From assembly GCA_030789695.1 (NCBI GenBank), contig CM061140.1:170152319-170216318 (forward strand): 64,000 nt of DNA, in the 5' to 3' direction. The stretch is from Scilla litardierei (lineage: Eukaryota; Streptophyta; Magnoliopsida; Asparagales; Asparagaceae). Both the position numbers and the translations under genes were made by a program. Below are positions 32,813 through 45,674 of the stretch, piece after piece. The notes under the pieces are model-generated. The model was not told the DNA's origin. It saw only the letters and a list, made by a program, of their open reading frames with translations, and did no database searches. How positions within the stretch are numbered: position 1 is the stretch's first letter; each line of letters opens with the position of its first letter.

Positions 32813-34620
32813 ATTTCCACAACTACAAAGGACGACTCACTCACAACTCTACCTAACCCACACTATAAGGTACAACCCAAAAGAGTAGTGTCCCCAAGTC
32901 ACGACTTACGGCTGAGTAATCTTCTGAGGGAGATTCTGCTCGGGTGTCACTTGCTCAAGACCTGAAAAGTAAAATGAGCACGTCAAAATGTGCCCAGTAG
33001 GAAACTAACTAGGGTAGGAGAATCATTTAGGAGTTATGAGTATGGATGCAATGGGAGTACAAGTAACCAAAGTGAAAAGTACAACACATAATTGTGTAAC
33101 AACCACACATATGAAGTTCTTTAATTAGCAGATGTTAGTGAATCTTTTGGAAGCCTGGGTATCACCTAAAGATAAGGGCCTGGACCTCACACCAAATTTA
33201 GGGTGAATATAGCACACGACGCAGTGGACACGGGCACTGTACGTCGGGCCTCTCAGCTCCCTCGTTCCTGTCAGGAGTGAGGATCTCTACAGTAATACAA
33301 TCACCAAGTCCCCTTCACACCCAGTAAAGGCGAGTGGGAATAAACATCGAACATCACAACACTTTCCCCACATCTTCTCAGTCCAGTCCCTTATGGTTAA
33401 GTAATACCCAATCTTCCCACATCCCCATACTAGGATGTTCACCCGCCATAGAGCAGATCGAGACACCCCAGTTATCATACCATGTGTCGTAATCTTCAAT
33501 AGACTTACGCAATTTTATAAATTTAATACATGGCACAAACATTTTCATGGCTATTTCCCAAGTTTCTTTAACATCACGTTCAATGTGGCATTTCGACAAA
33601 CATATAGCAGTCACCATATAAATGAAGAGTGTCACACCATCAAATTTAGTAACAAATAGCATAACTAAACTTTATTATAGGTATCAACATCATACATGCA
33701 TATTGGAATAGAAAATTAACATCACCACAAATTTCAACTTCATCCAAAACAGTCCAGCTTGCTGAAACTTGCTAGAACAGCTACAAGATCAGCATATTTA
33801 ATGCATTTTTCTTGTGAATTTGATAAAACTCTCTAAATGAAAGTTGAAGATATAGTAGTCATGGATTCACCTATAAAATTTCATGCAGAAATATGGGCAA
33901 GATAATTTATGGTGAATTATTTGGTGCAACCTGTTCAGACTGTTTTTCTCGCAGATTTCAGGGTCTGTAATAACAACCAACATGTTGCAGTCAGAATTTC
34001 ACAAAATATGCACGGATATGAAATTGTAGAAAAACGTGTTAACTTTGCAACGAGACCAAGAACAGAAAATTCCATAGTGTGTGCAGGTACTGAGATTCAT
34101 TTTTCTAAACTGTGTCCAGTTTGATAGAATTTCAGACATGTTGTAAAGATTGAATGTTTGCTCCTACTTATTGAACTCAACATATGTCAAATTTTATATG
34201 AATCTGGGGTAGAACTTCAAGATCTACAAGTATTATTTTTTCAGAAAGTAATTCAAGCCATAGAAATCAGAATTCAGGTAGAAACAAACGACGGAATTTC
34301 TGGATTTTAGGGGATGGTGCTTTGTTGGAAAAAACAAGGAAAATTTTGATCGTTTGGATCTATTGCACGCATAACACATGAATTCAAGATCATGAGCAAT
34401 AAAATTACATCACAACATCATCATCCCTAACCAAAGTTAGAATCCTACATCAAGAAAGCCCATTTCTTCCTCTCTTTTCTTTCTCTTCCTTCCACCTTTC
34501 TTTCTCCTTAAAGAGCTGGGGTTTTCTTGATTTTTTGAAAGTAAAATTAGGGGTTTTGAATCTTGATGAAATGAAAAGGGATTATGGGAGGTTCTGTAGA
34601 GATATGATGCCCTCGAGGCT
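32813..34620 (-). mobile_element. Remnant of an older Tekay-like LTR
   Basis: Shares order and wording with the LTR at 29746-32807: the GGGCCTCTC...GAGTGAG block near 33230-33290 matches its counterpart near 30670, and the CTTTCTTTCTCC/GGGGTTTTGAATCTTGATG part near 34500 matches 32170-32240. The piece at 29645-29745 is its displaced flank. No termini were found and the right limit near 34620 is approximate. No genes. Confidence 0.5.
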
Positions 34621-35365
34621 ATTTATCTTTGTGTAAATAGCACAAACGTCTTGTTCATAATAACAGTAAGCTATTTGGTAACAATTTATCTAAGTTATAT
34701 TATAATGTAGTTAACATTAGATATTAACTTAGGTAAAGTCCTGAGACTTTATGCAAGGTCAAACATGTATCGAGATGAGTATCTCGATCATGGAGAAATG
34801 TTTGACCCTCTGTAGCATAAGTCTAAAAGGGTTCATGGCCGTAGATGTTTCGAGACAAGGATATCGAAACATCGGATAGACCATTGTGTCTTAGTCTTCA
34901 CCGTTTAGCGGTGGCGATGATCTCGTGATCGTTCGACGTGGCGAAGTCGGAGACGAGACACATGTGCTCATTAGAGAATGAGTTCACTGAGCGATCCACA
35001 AGAGTTATCATATGGTTACATTGACCAATCTGTCAATGATAACTCTTAGTGATGATAGGCTAGTTGGTCTTTTGACTTGAGGTCATTTTACGAAGTTGTG
35101 CATGAACGGTGCCACTTAGATCACTGACCTAACTTCGAGGCTAGGCCCGTCGAAAGGTCTTTGATTGGGTGTCACTTGAAGCGTACGAGGAGAGAAGTGA
35201 CCAAGAGAGGATTCGACTCTCCCGGTCAATGGGAGTTAGTGTCGTAGAGTTAGTTCGGTCTTTAGCAAAATCTATGCACAGAGTATGTTGGAAGAAGTCC
35301 AACATTTATTGACTAAAGATCGATAGAAACTAACCGGAGTCAAGTTATTGGGGTTGACAGTTCGA
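34621..35365. other. Unassigned repeat DNA split by the Athila element (left part)
   Basis: No protein-coding frame. Has repeated local words (CGAGATGAGTATCTCG, GTTTCGAGACAAGGATATCG) and continues at 45444-45669 when the Athila element is removed. Looks like part of an LTR or other repeat, unidentified. Confidence 0.45.
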
Positions 35366-36982
35366 TGATTTGGGTTCAATATTGCGTATTTAACCCCCCC
35401 ATTTAGCCCTATTTTGTGCTCATGTGATTCTACTTTGGTCTCTATTACATACGTATTTTCTACACATTTATTTATGAGAGAAAACACATTATTTGAGCAC
35501 AAAACAGCATTTAACGATGCAATTCTGCACATTTTATATTTTTCCTAGCTTCGTCTCGATCGTACGATTCCAACGACTATTTATTTGTATTTTTCTGAGA
35601 TTTGTGCTAATTTCTGTGCTTTATTGAATGCATAATACCATTTATTGGAAATAAAATAAGTTTGCACGAATATTGGCGGACACGTGGCGCGATCGCACCC
35701 GCCCCCGCCTCATCCGACGGCTTACGGAAAGCGGAAAAGGCGCATCTTCGTCGCGCGACGTGGCCTCGCTGCAGCCCTCCGATCACGATCCGACGGCCCG
35801 TAGCGCTCCCGCCCGATGCAACGAGAATTTAAAACGATCTGGCGACGTGGCCAGCGCCCATCCGTCCGATCGTAAATCCAACGGCCACCGTTGCTCCGAG
35901 CTGAAGTCGGATCCGAGTCCGCTTGCGCGCGATTTTTTGGAGACACGTGGCGGCTCCTCAGACGATCCCTCCTGGATCAACGGCCAGCAAATGCCCCGCT
36001 TTAGATCTACGGCTGAGATCAATTCGGGTGCGATTACTGTGCGGGTTTGAACCCGTTAAGCCCAATAAACCCGCAATCTTATTATTTAAGCGTATTCTAG
36101 GGGTTTTGGGCGTATAATTGGCGTATTGGAGCACTTAGGAGCCGTATTTTCTTCTGCAAAAATTCTGTAAAATTCCAGAGCCTAGTTTCTAATTTCCAGA
36201 GAGTTTTGAAGACTTTTCAGAGAGATTTGGTGATATTCTCTTCAACTTTAGCTTGTATTTGGGTGTTTTAGCTTGTATTTTGCCTCTAAACTTCCGTATT
36301 TTGCTATTAAACCTATGAATTCTGATCTGAAAATTGTTTATTTCTGCACCATGAGTAGCTAAATATTTTATGTGCATGGTATGGATTAATTAGGTGATGC
36401 GAATCGTATTCTTTGGTTGTATTATTGCGCTTAATCGCTATATTTGCTAAAGTTTTAATCGTCGCTCTTAAATCTACTTTTGCATATTCCAAAAGAATTG
36501 TTCTAGTCGATGATCACCCCACAAGGGTGAGATTTGATCTCTCCAAAAGAGAGCTTCATACTTCATATATACGTTTACAACTTTAGCGATATATTATTAG
36601 AATTGGTGCGTTAACTCCCAAAAGGATATCTTCCGACGATTCGCTCCCAACAGGAGGTTTCGTTGTGTTATACTTGATCAACCAAAGTTTACGACTCGCT
36701 GATCCTAATGAACCCATGCCATGTATATGCTTTTTATATCTATTTTTCACGAATTAGAGTTCGTTGTTTGCATTGATCGCACGTAACAATTCCATCACCA
36801 CACACTTTTCATACCACCTTCACCATCAATATTAAAGTGTTTAGATTTTATTCGTAGTTACTCTATTTGATTTAGACTTGTGGTTTCAACAGATTCTCCC
36901 GAGGATTCGACATCTGGACTCCCAGATTTTACTACTTGAACGGACTCTTGCGCTTGAGAGAAGCACCTTTCGGAGCCCACCA
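35366..36982 (+). repeat. 5' LTR of the Athila-type element
   Basis: 1617 bp, TGATTTGGGTTC to GAGCCCACCA. 35677-36000 is a GC-rich block of four imperfect units each led by ACGTGGC (35682, 35758, 35845, 35945). TATTTAAG at about 36083 could be the TATA box. The 125-codon frame at 35673-36050 is a by-product of the GC-rich repeats. Confidence 0.95.
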
Positions 36983-36983
36983 A

Positions 36984-37004
36984 GTTTTTGGCGCCGTTGC
37001 CGGG
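36984..37004 (+). promoter_or_regulatory. Primer binding site (aspartate tRNA type)
   Basis: TTTTTGGCGCCGTTGCCGGG follows the 5' LTR. It is complementary to the 3' end of plant tRNA-Asp, the usual Athila/Tat primer. Confidence 0.88.
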
Positions 37005-37121
37005 GAGAACGGTTTGTTACTGCGGTTTATTTCATTCAGAGGACTTTCGGTGATATCCTTCCACTTTATTGTATATAAACTTTTGTTTGCTTTCATATAA
37101 AAAAAATATTTATGCTAGTTT

Positions 37122-40100
37122 ATGTGGCATAGGACTCCTAGGACACATAGGTTGACTCGACGTTTTGATATGGCTAATAATAATATGGATGAAAATTTTA
37201 GCAACAATAACGAGAATAATGTGCAACCTGGAGTGCCTAGGACTTTAAAAGATTTACTTCGACCCACTAGGACTAGCACTGATTCATGCTTTGTTTTACC
37301 TAACGATGCAAATTCTTTCAATTTTAAACCTGGGGTGATCCAACTCTTGCCCACCTTTCATGGGTTAGACAAGGAAAATCCATATCTTCATATTAAAGGA
37401 TTTGAGGAGGTTTGCTTGACATGCTTTGATGGGAAAACTAGCGAGGATACGGTATATCTTAAACTGTTCCCATTTTCATTGAAAGACAAAGCCAATAATT
37501 GGTTGAATGCATTGCCATCACGTTCTATTACTACATGGATTGATTTGCAGGCTGAATTTCTAAAGAAGTTTTTTCCTATTCACAGGACACAGGGACTGAA
37601 GCGGCAGATTATGAACTTTGCCCAGAAAAGCGAGGAAACATTCTACCAGGCATTTGAAAGGTTCAATGAGTTGATGCTCGCTTGTCCGCACAATGGCTTC
37701 GACAAAAGCAGGATTATTGGCTTCTTCTATGATGGACTGCAGCCGCAAATGAAGCAATTTGTAGAGATGATGTGCAATGGAGGATTCTTTGATAAAGAGC
37801 CAGACGAAGCTTGGACGTGCCTGGAGGAGATAGTAGAAAATGCGCAGACATGGGACACCACTTCAGACTACGAGAGAGGAGGCCATTCTGCACCATCCCA
37901 TCCCACGCGAGGAGTGGCTTATAATTTGAAGCAAGAGGATGCGTTGGAGGCAAAGATGGAGGCCATGATCTCAAACAAGCTTCATGCAATGAATTTGAAA
38001 GAGGCCAAGGCAGTTGAGATAGAGCAGATTTGCGCACTTTGCGACGTCAGTGGCCATGACACCAGTGCATGTCCCACACTTCCAGCCCTGAAGAGCATGC
38101 TAGGAAATCCCACTGGGGTGAATCAAGTTTCTTCGAACTTCCAGAACTTCAATTCCAACAAGGGGTGGCGCAACAATCCAAACTTGAACTGGGGCCCCAA
38201 TCAGCAGACTCAGCAGCAGCAGGCTCCCCCTCCGTTCCGACAACCTCAATACAACAACAACAACTATCAAGGTGGGAACCAGAGGAGGGACCATGAGCCA
38301 GTGCAACAACAGCAGATGCAACCATTTGGCGATGCGCTTCAGCAACTTATCCAATTGCAACAAGCTCAGATGCAGCAGCAGCAGGCTCAATTTCAGGCTC
38401 AGCAGACTCAGAATCAGCAGATGAGCGAGAGCTTGGCGAGGCTTACAGCGACATTAGAAAAAGGTAAGCTTCCATCTCAGTCAATTCCAAATCCTAATAT
38501 GGGCTCATCTTCTTCTGCAGGAAATAATATGAAGCCTTGCCAAGCGGTGTCCACTTTGAGGAGTGGAAAAGAGATTCAGAAGCCTGATCCACCGAGCAAA
38601 CAAGCTGAGCAGGAAGAGGAAATTCAGATCCAAGAAGAGGGAATTAAAGAACATGAGGAGGTGCAGAAAGAGAGCACGGGCGTGGGTATGAGCAAAAGCG
38701 TCATTAAAGAGAAGGAGCCCGCAGCATATGTACCTGCAGCACCCTACCCTCACCGGCTACTTCAGAAGAGCAAAGATAAGTATCAAACTGAGATTCGAGA
38801 AATTTTTCAGAAGTGCCAGATCAATATTCCATTGCTTGATGCTATTAATCAAATACCTGCCTATGCTAAATTTCTGAAAGATTTGTGCACTGTTAAAAGA
38901 AAGTTAAATGTGAAAAAGAAAGCATTCTTGACTGAACAGGTTAGCTCTATTGTGCAACAAAATACACCACCTAAATTTAGAGACCCTGGATCACCCACCA
39001 TCACTTGCACCATTGGCACTAAGAAAATTGGAAATGCGTTATTGGATTTAGGATCTAGTGTCAATATATTGCCATATCCTATTTTTGTGCAGCTTGGATT
39101 AGGACAGCTAAAGCCTACATCTGTTATATTACAACTAGCTGATAGATCTATTAAAGTTCCTAAGGGATGCATTGAGGATGTCCTCGTTCAGGTGGACAAA
39201 TTTTACTACCCCGCGGACTTTATAGTTCTAGACATCCAGGGACCCCAAACTGCCAATGCTACTCCTATCATCTTAGGTAGACCATTCCTAGCGACATGCA
39301 ATGCTTTAATAAATTGTAGAGATGGTCAACTGAAACTAACTTTTGGCAACATGACTTTGGACTTGAATATTTTTAATACTTGCAAGTTGCCACATGTGGA
39401 TGATGAGATTGAGAGGGTGCATATGATTGATTCGTTGGTGGATGATTATATTTTTTCTGAATTTTGTGATGATGCTTCTATTGTTGAGACTTTTATTGGT
39501 GATTCTGATGACATGACTTTTGTGCAGGAGAACGTGAAGGAGCTCAATGCGGTATGGGAGCCTAGGTTCGAGGCTTTGCCACCTAATGCATCAATTCAAA
39601 TTTCATCTGAGGTGGAGGATCCAAAGCCAGAGTTGAAGCCACTTCCTGACTATCTTAAGTATGCTTTTCTTGGCGATGAAAACAGCTTCCCTGTGGTAAT
39701 ATCTTCTAAACTTTCTTTAGAGCAGGAAAGCTCATTACTTGATGTGCTGAGGAAACATAGAGGTGCTATTGGTTGGTCCATTGCTGACATAAAAGGTATA
39801 AGCCCTATTGTATGCATGCATCACATTTATTTAGAGGATGACGCCAAACCCACTAGAGAAATGCAACGTAGGTTAAATCCAACATTAAAAGAAGTGGTGA
39901 AAGGCGAGGTACTAAAATTGTTAGATGCAGGCATTATTTATCCTATTTCTGACAGCAAGTGGGTTAGCCCTACACAGGTTGTTCCTAAAAAGTCTGGCCT
40001 CACCGTGGTTAAAAACGAGAATAATGAGCTTATCCCAGTTAGAGCCACCACAGGTTGGAGGATGTGTATAGACTATAGGAAGTTGAACTCCCGAACTAGA

Positions 40101-41687
40101 AAAGATCATTTCCCTCTTCCATTTCTTGACCAAATTTTAGAGAGGGTGGCTGGACATGAATATTATTGCTTTCTAGACGGTTATTCAGGTTATTACCAGA
40201 TTGAGATTGCACCTGAGGACCAGGAAAAGACCACTTTTACCTGTCCCTTTGGTACTTTTGCATTTAAACGAATGCCGTTTGGTTTATGTAATGCTCCAGC
40301 TACTTTTCAGCGATGCATGCTCAGTATTTTTGATGATATGGTTGAGAAAATTGTTGAGGTATTTATGGATGATTTTTCAGTATATGGTAGCTATTTTCAT
40401 GATTGTTTAGCTAACTTGGCTCTTGTTCTCGACAGGTGCATTGAAAAGAACCTCCTATTGAATTGGGAGAAGTGTCATTTTATGACCACAGAGGGACCTG
40501 TCCTAGGCCACCTGGTTTCTAAAGATGGTATACAGGTAGACAGAGCCAAGGTAGCGGTAATTGAGAAGCTACCAAGTCCTAAATGCGTGAAGGACATCAG
40601 ATCATTTTTGGGACATGCAGGATTTTATAGGCGGTTCATCAAAGATTTTAGCGCAATATCTCGCCCTCTTTGCAACTTACTTACTTTAAATGTGGAATTT
40701 ATTTGGACACCTGAGTGTCAACTTTCTTTTGAAACTTTAAAGAAGTTGCTGATTTCTGCTCCCATTTTGCAGGTGCCAGACTGGTCTCTACCATTTGAAA
40801 TAATGTGTGACGCAAGCAATTACGCAGTTGGTGCAGTCCTAAGCCAAAGAAAAGACAAAGTTCCAGTGGTGATTTACTACGCTAGCAAGACACTAAATGA
40901 TGCTCAGAGGAACTATACGACCACAGAGAAGGAGTTGCTTGCTGTAGTATTCGCGTTGGAAAAATTCAGGAGCTATATTTTAGGATCACCAATTTTGATA
41001 TATACTGATCACTCTGCTTTAAAATATTTATTATCTAAAAAAGATGCTAAGCCTCGATTGATACGATGGATTTTATTGTTGCAGGAGTTCAATGTCACAA
41101 TCAAGGACAAGAAAGGCGTGGAGAATCTAGTAGCTGACCATTTATCACGTTTGACAGTAGGCCTTGATTCAGCAGATGTGCCTTTGAAGGACTCCTTTCC
41201 CGACGAGCATCTTTTTAGCGTCTCCACCTCTCCATGGTATGCTGATATCGTTAATTATCTGGTAACTGGTAAGACCCCTGACACTTGGTCTCTTCAAGAC
41301 TTTAAACGGTTCAAGTACGAGGTAAAATATTTCTTCTTTGATGATCCGTACTTATATAAATATTGTAGTGACCAAATTGTTAGGAGATGCATTCCTAATC
41401 ATGAAATAACCAGTGTGATACAATTTTGCCATGATGGAGTATGTGGTGGACACTTTTCAGCGAACAAAACTGTGGCAAAAATCTCGCAATGTGGCTTTTA
41501 TTGGCCATCTATGTTTAAAGACACATTTCATTATTGCAAGACTTGTGCTGCATGCCAACAATTAGGGGGTATTACTAAACGTAACATGATGCCTCTGAAC
41601 CCCATTTTAGAGATTGAAATATTTGATTGTTGGGGCATAGACTTCATGGGACCTTTCCCACCTTCATTTGGATATGCTTGTTTCTAA
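37122..41687 (+). CDS. Athila-type gag-pol: Gag, protease, reverse transcriptase, RNase H, N-part of integrase
   Basis: 1521 codons; the likely start is the second Met (37170, [10 protein letters not shown]). Counting from 37122: retrotransposon Gag domain about 85-235, one CCHC knuckle C304-C307-H312-C317, Gln-rich stretch 360-430, protease motif LLDLGSSVN (641-649, Leu where the common motif has Thr/Ser), reverse transcriptase about 935-1130 with FLDGYSGY and the active site FMDD (1081-1084), RNase H from about 1230 ([20 protein letters not shown]), HHCC integrase zinc finger (CKTCAACQQ) and the first catalytic Asp in WGIDFMGPF. The frame ends prematurely at 41685-41687; the integrase goes on in another frame. 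Confidence 0.93.
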   Translation: MWHRTPRTHRLTRRFDMANNNMDENFSNNNENNVQPGVPRTLKDLLRPTRTSTDSCFVLPNDANSFNFKPGVIQLLPTFHGLDKENPYLHIKGFEEVCLTCFDGKTSEDTVYLKLFPFSLKDKANNWLNALPSRSITTWIDLQAEFLKKFFPIHRTQGLKRQIMNFAQKSEETFYQAFERFNELMLACPHNGFDKSRIIGFFYDGLQPQMKQFVEMMCNGGFFDKEPDEAWTCLEEIVENAQTWDTTSDYERGGHSAPSHPTRGVAYNLKQEDALEAKMEAMISNKLHAMNLKEAKAVEIEQICALCDVSGHDTSACPTLPALKSMLGNPTGVNQVSSNFQNFNSNKGWRNNPNLNWGPNQQTQQQQAPPPFRQPQYNNNNYQGGNQRRDHEPVQQQQMQPFGDALQQLIQLQQAQMQQQQAQFQAQQTQNQQMSESLARLTATLEKGKLPSQSIPNPNMGSSSSAGNNMKPCQAVSTLRSGKEIQKPDPPSKQAEQEEEIQIQEEGIKEHEEVQKESTGVGMSKSVIKEKEPAAYVPAAPYPHRLLQKSKDKYQTEIREIFQKCQINIPLLDAINQIPAYAKFLKDLCTVKRKLNVKKKAFLTEQVSSIVQQNTPPKFRDPGSPTITCTIGTKKIGNALLDLGSSVNILPYPIFVQLGLGQLKPTSVILQLADRSIKVPKGCIEDVLVQVDKFYYPADFIVLDIQGPQTANATPIILGRPFLATCNALINCRDGQLKLTFGNMTLDLNIFNTCKLPHVDDEIERVHMIDSLVDDYIFSEFCDDASIVETFIGDSDDMTFVQENVKELNAVWEPRFEALPPNASIQISSEVEDPKPELKPLPDYLKYAFLGDENSFPVVISSKLSLEQESSLLDVLRKHRGAIGWSIADIKGISPIVCMHHIYLEDDAKPTREMQRRLNPTLKEVVKGEVLKLLDAGIIYPISDSKWVSPTQVVPKKSGLTVVKNENNELIPVRATTGWRMCIDYRKLNSRTRKDHFPLPFLDQILERVAGHEYYCFLDGYSGYYQIEIAPEDQEKTTFTCPFGTFAFKRMPFGLCNAPATFQRCMLSIFDDMVEKIVEVFMDDFSVYGSYFHDCLANLALVLDRCIEKNLLLNWEKCHFMTTEGPVLGHLVSKDGIQVDRAKVAVIEKLPSPKCVKDIRSFLGHAGFYRRFIKDFSAISRPLCNLLTLNVEFIWTPECQLSFETLKKLLISAPILQVPDWSLPFEIMCDASNYAVGAVLSQRKDKVPVVIYYASKTLNDAQRNYTTTEKELLAVVFALEKFRSYILGSPILIYTDHSALKYLLSKKDAKPRLIRWILLLQEFNVTIKDKKGVENLVADHLSRLTVGLDSADVPLKDSFPDEHLFSVSTSPWYADIVNYLVTGKTPDTWSLQDFKRFKYEVKYFFFDDPYLYKYCSDQIVRRCIPNHEITSVIQFCHDGVCGGHFSANKTVAKISQCGFYWPSMFKDTFHYCKTCAACQQLGGITKRNMMPLNPILEIEIFDCWGIDFMGPFPPSFGYACF

Positions 41688-42507
41688 ATGGGTGGAAGCT
41701 ATTCCTTGCAGGTCGAACGACACTTCCGTTGTGCTTAAGTTCCTTAAAGAGAACATTTTCTCTAGGTTTGGAGTGCCCAAGGCCTTGATCAGTGATGGAG
41801 GGTCTCATTTTTGCAACCGCATGTTCGCTACTTTAATGAAGAGGTTTGGGGTCACACATAAAGTTTCTACTCCGTATCACCCTCAAACCAATGGCCAAGC
41901 AGAGTTGGCAAATAGAGAGATCAAAGGAATTCTACAGAAAACGGTGAATCCATCAAGAAAAGATTGGAGTTTGCGCTTACCTGAAGCGTTGTGGGCCTAC
42001 AGGACGGCCTACAAAACAATTTTGGGGATGTCACCTTACCGTCTAGTATTTGGAAAGTCTTGTCACTTACCTGTTGAGATAAAGCATAGATCTTATTGGG
42101 CTATAAAGAAAATGAATTTTGATACTGATGCCTCTTTTTCTTCTCGCAGGTTACAATTGTTGGAGCTGGAAGAATTGAGGAGAAATGCGTACGACAACGC
42201 TAAAATTTCAAAAGAGAGGATGAAATCCGTCCACGACATGATGATCTTGAGGAGGGAGTTCACCCCAGGCCAAAAAGTATTGCTATACAATTCCAGGCTG
42301 CACATCTTTCCTGGGAAGCTTCGCTCTAGGTGGTATGGACCTTTCGTCGTCAAAGAAGTTTTCCCACATGGCGCTGTGCTCTTACTAAATGAAAAAGATG
42401 GAAGCGAGTTCAAGGTGAATGGCCAGAGATTGAAACATTTTCACGAGCCTTGGACCAAGGAAGCGAGCACCATGGATCTCACAGACCCACCTTCGGGTGG
42501 GAACTAA
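41669..42507 (+). pseudogene. C-terminal part of Athila-type integrase, out of frame
   Basis: Open frame starting within a small deletion. It carries the second catalytic Asp (LISDGGSHF), the catalytic Glu region ([16 protein letters not shown]) and the C-terminal domain, ending at 42507. It is in a different frame from gag-pol. Comparison with the usual family layout suggests some 30-40 bases were lost around 41672-41684, between the first Asp and the following beta strand, so the integrase is split and shortened. The exact loss cannot be fixed without an intact relative. Confidence 0.88.
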
Positions 42508-43827
42508 TCAGGTGTGTTCTTTCCATGATTCCATCTTCCTAACATTGAGGACAATGTCTATTTTAAGTTGGGGGGAGGGAAATAACTTTTTATTTTTTTT
42601 ATTTTCTTTTTCTTTTAGGATTTTTATTTTTTTTATTTATTTTCGTTCCCTTTTTGCTTTGAAATTTTTTTTTTGAGTTAAGAAATATCACCAAAGTCTA
42701 TCTTTACCTAGAAATGACCCTCATGTGATGAAATTTCTCGATATTTATTCACCACCGTACACTCGTGATTTATTTTCTCCACCACTATTATTCAACATTT
42801 CAATCTCATTTTACATGAATGTGAGTGCTTGTGGTGAATTTCTTTTTACACATCTCAATGGCAAGATTAATTGATGACTTAATGAATCTAAAAATTATGG
42901 ATTAGCAAGTGGTATACTCTCATTGGAACACACCGAAGTTCATACACCAATAATTCATAAATTAACTGGAGCATTGTTCTTTATCTCGCATTCATTGCCA
43001 TTTTGCATGCTTGGTGTGATTTTGGGTAGAAAAACGTACCACGTCATTTGAAATGATTAGGATACCCACTCTTGTGACAAATTAAAGAAGAGGAAGTTAT
43101 TTTGCCACGTTGTTTATGCACACACAAACGAAGAAAAAATGAGATGAATGAGGAAGGAAAGAATGAATAAATGTGCTATTAAAGAAATAACTTGGTTGGC
43201 TCGAGTAGTACAGTCCGAGGGGTCCTTCTTGGCCTAATGCCCTATTATCATCTGATTTGGGAGCCATTGACCGGAACCTCAATTATTTGATGGAGCGATC
43301 CAAGTTATATACTTTTCTGCGAATGTTGCTTGATGCGCGTTACGCGGAATTATGAAAAAAAAAGGTGAAAGAACATAGAGAATAAGTGTGCATGATTAGC
43401 GAGGCAAGAAAACTTCCAAAGCTTAAAGAAAACGCAAGATGTGGTGTGAGTTCCTATGAATAGAGATTGACGTGTGTATGTCTTGATACCATCCTACTTT
43501 TGATGCTTGCTTTGCATGAACCATCTACGCTCCAAGTTAAAATATTTGATTGAACGGTGTGAGCCATTGATTTTGTGTACTATGAGCTATGAAGTAATTG
43601 ATAGTGAATTTGAGTCTATTTTATAACCATTTGAGATGCTTGACTTTCATTTTTGAAAACCCACAAGTACCATTACTTGATGAGTTTGAAATATTGATAT
43701 TAGTGTTTGGTTATCTCTTTTGTCATTGTAGTAAGGTGGTGAATGATTTGAGATCTCATAAGGTGATCTAGGTGTATTTTTAATCGCTCTTTTTGCTAGA
43801 GACAAGCAAAACGCTAGTTGGGGGGTG
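42508..43827 (+). other. Post-pol region of the Athila-type element with two polypurine-like tracts
   Basis: 1.3 kb without a protein. AAGTTGGGGGGAGGGAAAT at about 42568, after ATTGAGGACAATGTC, is an internal polypurine-like tract often seen after pol in this lineage. TAGTTGGGGGGTG (43815-43827) directly precedes the 3' LTR and is the working tract. No env-like ORF is visible. Confidence 0.75.
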
Positions 43828-45438
43828 TGATTTGGGTTCAATATTGCGTATTTAACCCCCCCATTTAGCCCTATTTTGTGCTCATGTGATTCTACTTTGG
43901 TCTCTATTACATACGTATTTTCTACACATTTATTTATGAGAGAAAACACATTATTTGAGCACAAAACAGCATTTAACGATGCAATTCTGCACATTTTATA
44001 TTTTTCCTAGCTTTGTCTCGATCGTACGATTCCAACGACTATTTATTTGTATTTTTCTGAGATTTGTGCTAATTTCTGTGCTTTATTGAATGCATAATAC
44101 CATTTATTGGAAATAAAATAAGTTTGCACGAATATTGGCGGACACGTGGCGCGATCGCACCCGCCCCCGCCTCATCCGACGGCTTACGGAAAGCGGAAAA
44201 GGCGCATCTTCGTCGCGCGACGTGGCCTCGCTGCAGCCCTCCGATCACGATCCGACGGCCCGTAGCGCTCCCGCCCGATGCAACGAGAATTTAAAACGAT
44301 CTGGCGACGTGGCCAGCGCCCATCCGTCCGATCGTAAATCCAACGGCCACCGTTGCTCCGAGCTGAAGTCGGATCCGAGTCCGCTTGCGCGCGATTTTTT
44401 GGAGACACGTGGCGGCTCCTCAGACGATCCCGCCTGGATCAACGGCCAGCAAATGCCCCGCTTTAGATCTACGGCTGAGATCAATTCGGGTGCGATTACT
44501 GTGCGGGTTTGAACCCGTTAAGCCCAATAAACCCGCAATCTTATTATTTAAGCGTATTCTAGGGTTTTTGGGCGTATAATTGGCGTATTGGAGCACTTAG
44601 GAGCCGTATTTTCTTCTGCAAAAATTCTGTAAAATTCCAGAGCCTAGTTTCTAATTTCCAGAGAGTTTTGAAGACTTTTCAGAGAGATTTGGTGATATTC
44701 TCTTCAACTTTAGCTTGTATTTGGGTGTTTTAGCTTGTATTTTGCCTCTAAACTTCCGTATTTTGCTATTAAACCTATGAATTCTGATCTGAAAATTGTT
44801 TATTTCTGCACCATGAGTAGCTAAATATTTTATGTGCATGGTATGGATTAATTAGGTGATGCGAATCGTATTCTTTGGTTGTATTATTGCGCTTAATCGC
44901 TATATTTGCTAAAGTTTTAATCGTCGCTCTTAAATCTACTTTTGCATATTCCAAAAGAATTGTTCTAGTCGATGATCACCCCACAAGGGTGAGATTTGAT
45001 CTCTCCAAAAGAGAGCTTCATACTTCATATATATGTTTACAACTTTAGCGATATATTATTAGAATTGGTGCGTTAACTCCCAATCTTCCGACGATTCGCT
45101 CCCAAAAGGAGGTTTCGTTGTGTTATACTTGATCAACCAAAGTTTACGACTCGCTGATCCTAATGAACCCATGCCATGTACATGCTTTTTATATCTATTT
45201 TTCACGAATTAGAGTTCGTTGTTTGCATTGATCGCACGTAACAATTCCATCACCACACACTTTTCATACCACCTTCACCATCAATATTAAAGTGTTTAGA
45301 TTTTTATTCGTAGTTACTCTATTTGATTTAGACTTGTGGTTTCAACAGATTCTCCCGAGGATTCGACATCTGGACTCCCAGATTTTACTACTTGAACGGA
45401 CTCTTGCGCTTGAGAGAAGCACCTTTCGGAGCCCACCA
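43828..45438 (+). repeat. 3' LTR of the Athila-type element
   Basis: 1611 bp, offset 8462 from the 5' LTR until a 7-bp deletion near 45080 and a 1-bp insertion near 45305. All four ACGTGGC units are kept. Confidence 0.95.
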
Positions 45439-45443
45439 TTCGA

Positions 45444-45669
45444 CCGTACCCTAGACTTGATCTACACGACATAGTTTAGACGAAGAGACTATAACTGCAG
45501 AAATCATCACAGACACTGTCAGGGTGGTCCCGACAATTCTCATGTTGATGGGCTAACCACATTATGATGATTCTGAAACAGGGACGCCAGCCACTGCTCG
45601 TTGTCTTTTCCGTATAGGGCTTCGAGCCCAACCTGTAGTAGGGTCAGGCCGTAGGGTCACACAAAGAGT
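45444..45669. other. Unassigned repeat DNA split by the Athila element (right part)
   Basis: Continues the block at 34621-35365. No gene. Confidence 0.4.
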
Positions 45670-45674
45670 GCGAC

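Larger units (their letters stand above)
35366..45438 (+). mobile_element. Full-length Athila-type Ty3/gypsy retrotransposon
   Basis: 10,073 bp with perfect target duplication TTCGA (35361-35365 and 45439-45443). Order: LTR 35366-36982, PBS for aspartate tRNA, gag-pol, a post-pol region with two polypurine-like tracts, LTR 43828-45438. The LTRs differ by about six substitutions, a 7-bp and a 1-bp indel by eye, so it is young. It lacks an intact integrase because of a deletion/frameshift near 41670-41690, and I see no env-like ORF. It cannot move by itself as it stands. Confidence 0.95.

Noticed and set aside
35673..36050. 125-codon ORF present in both Athila LTRs (also 44135-44512)
   Set aside because: It lies across four imperfect DNA repeats in a GC-rich U3 and is duplicated only because LTRs are duplicated.
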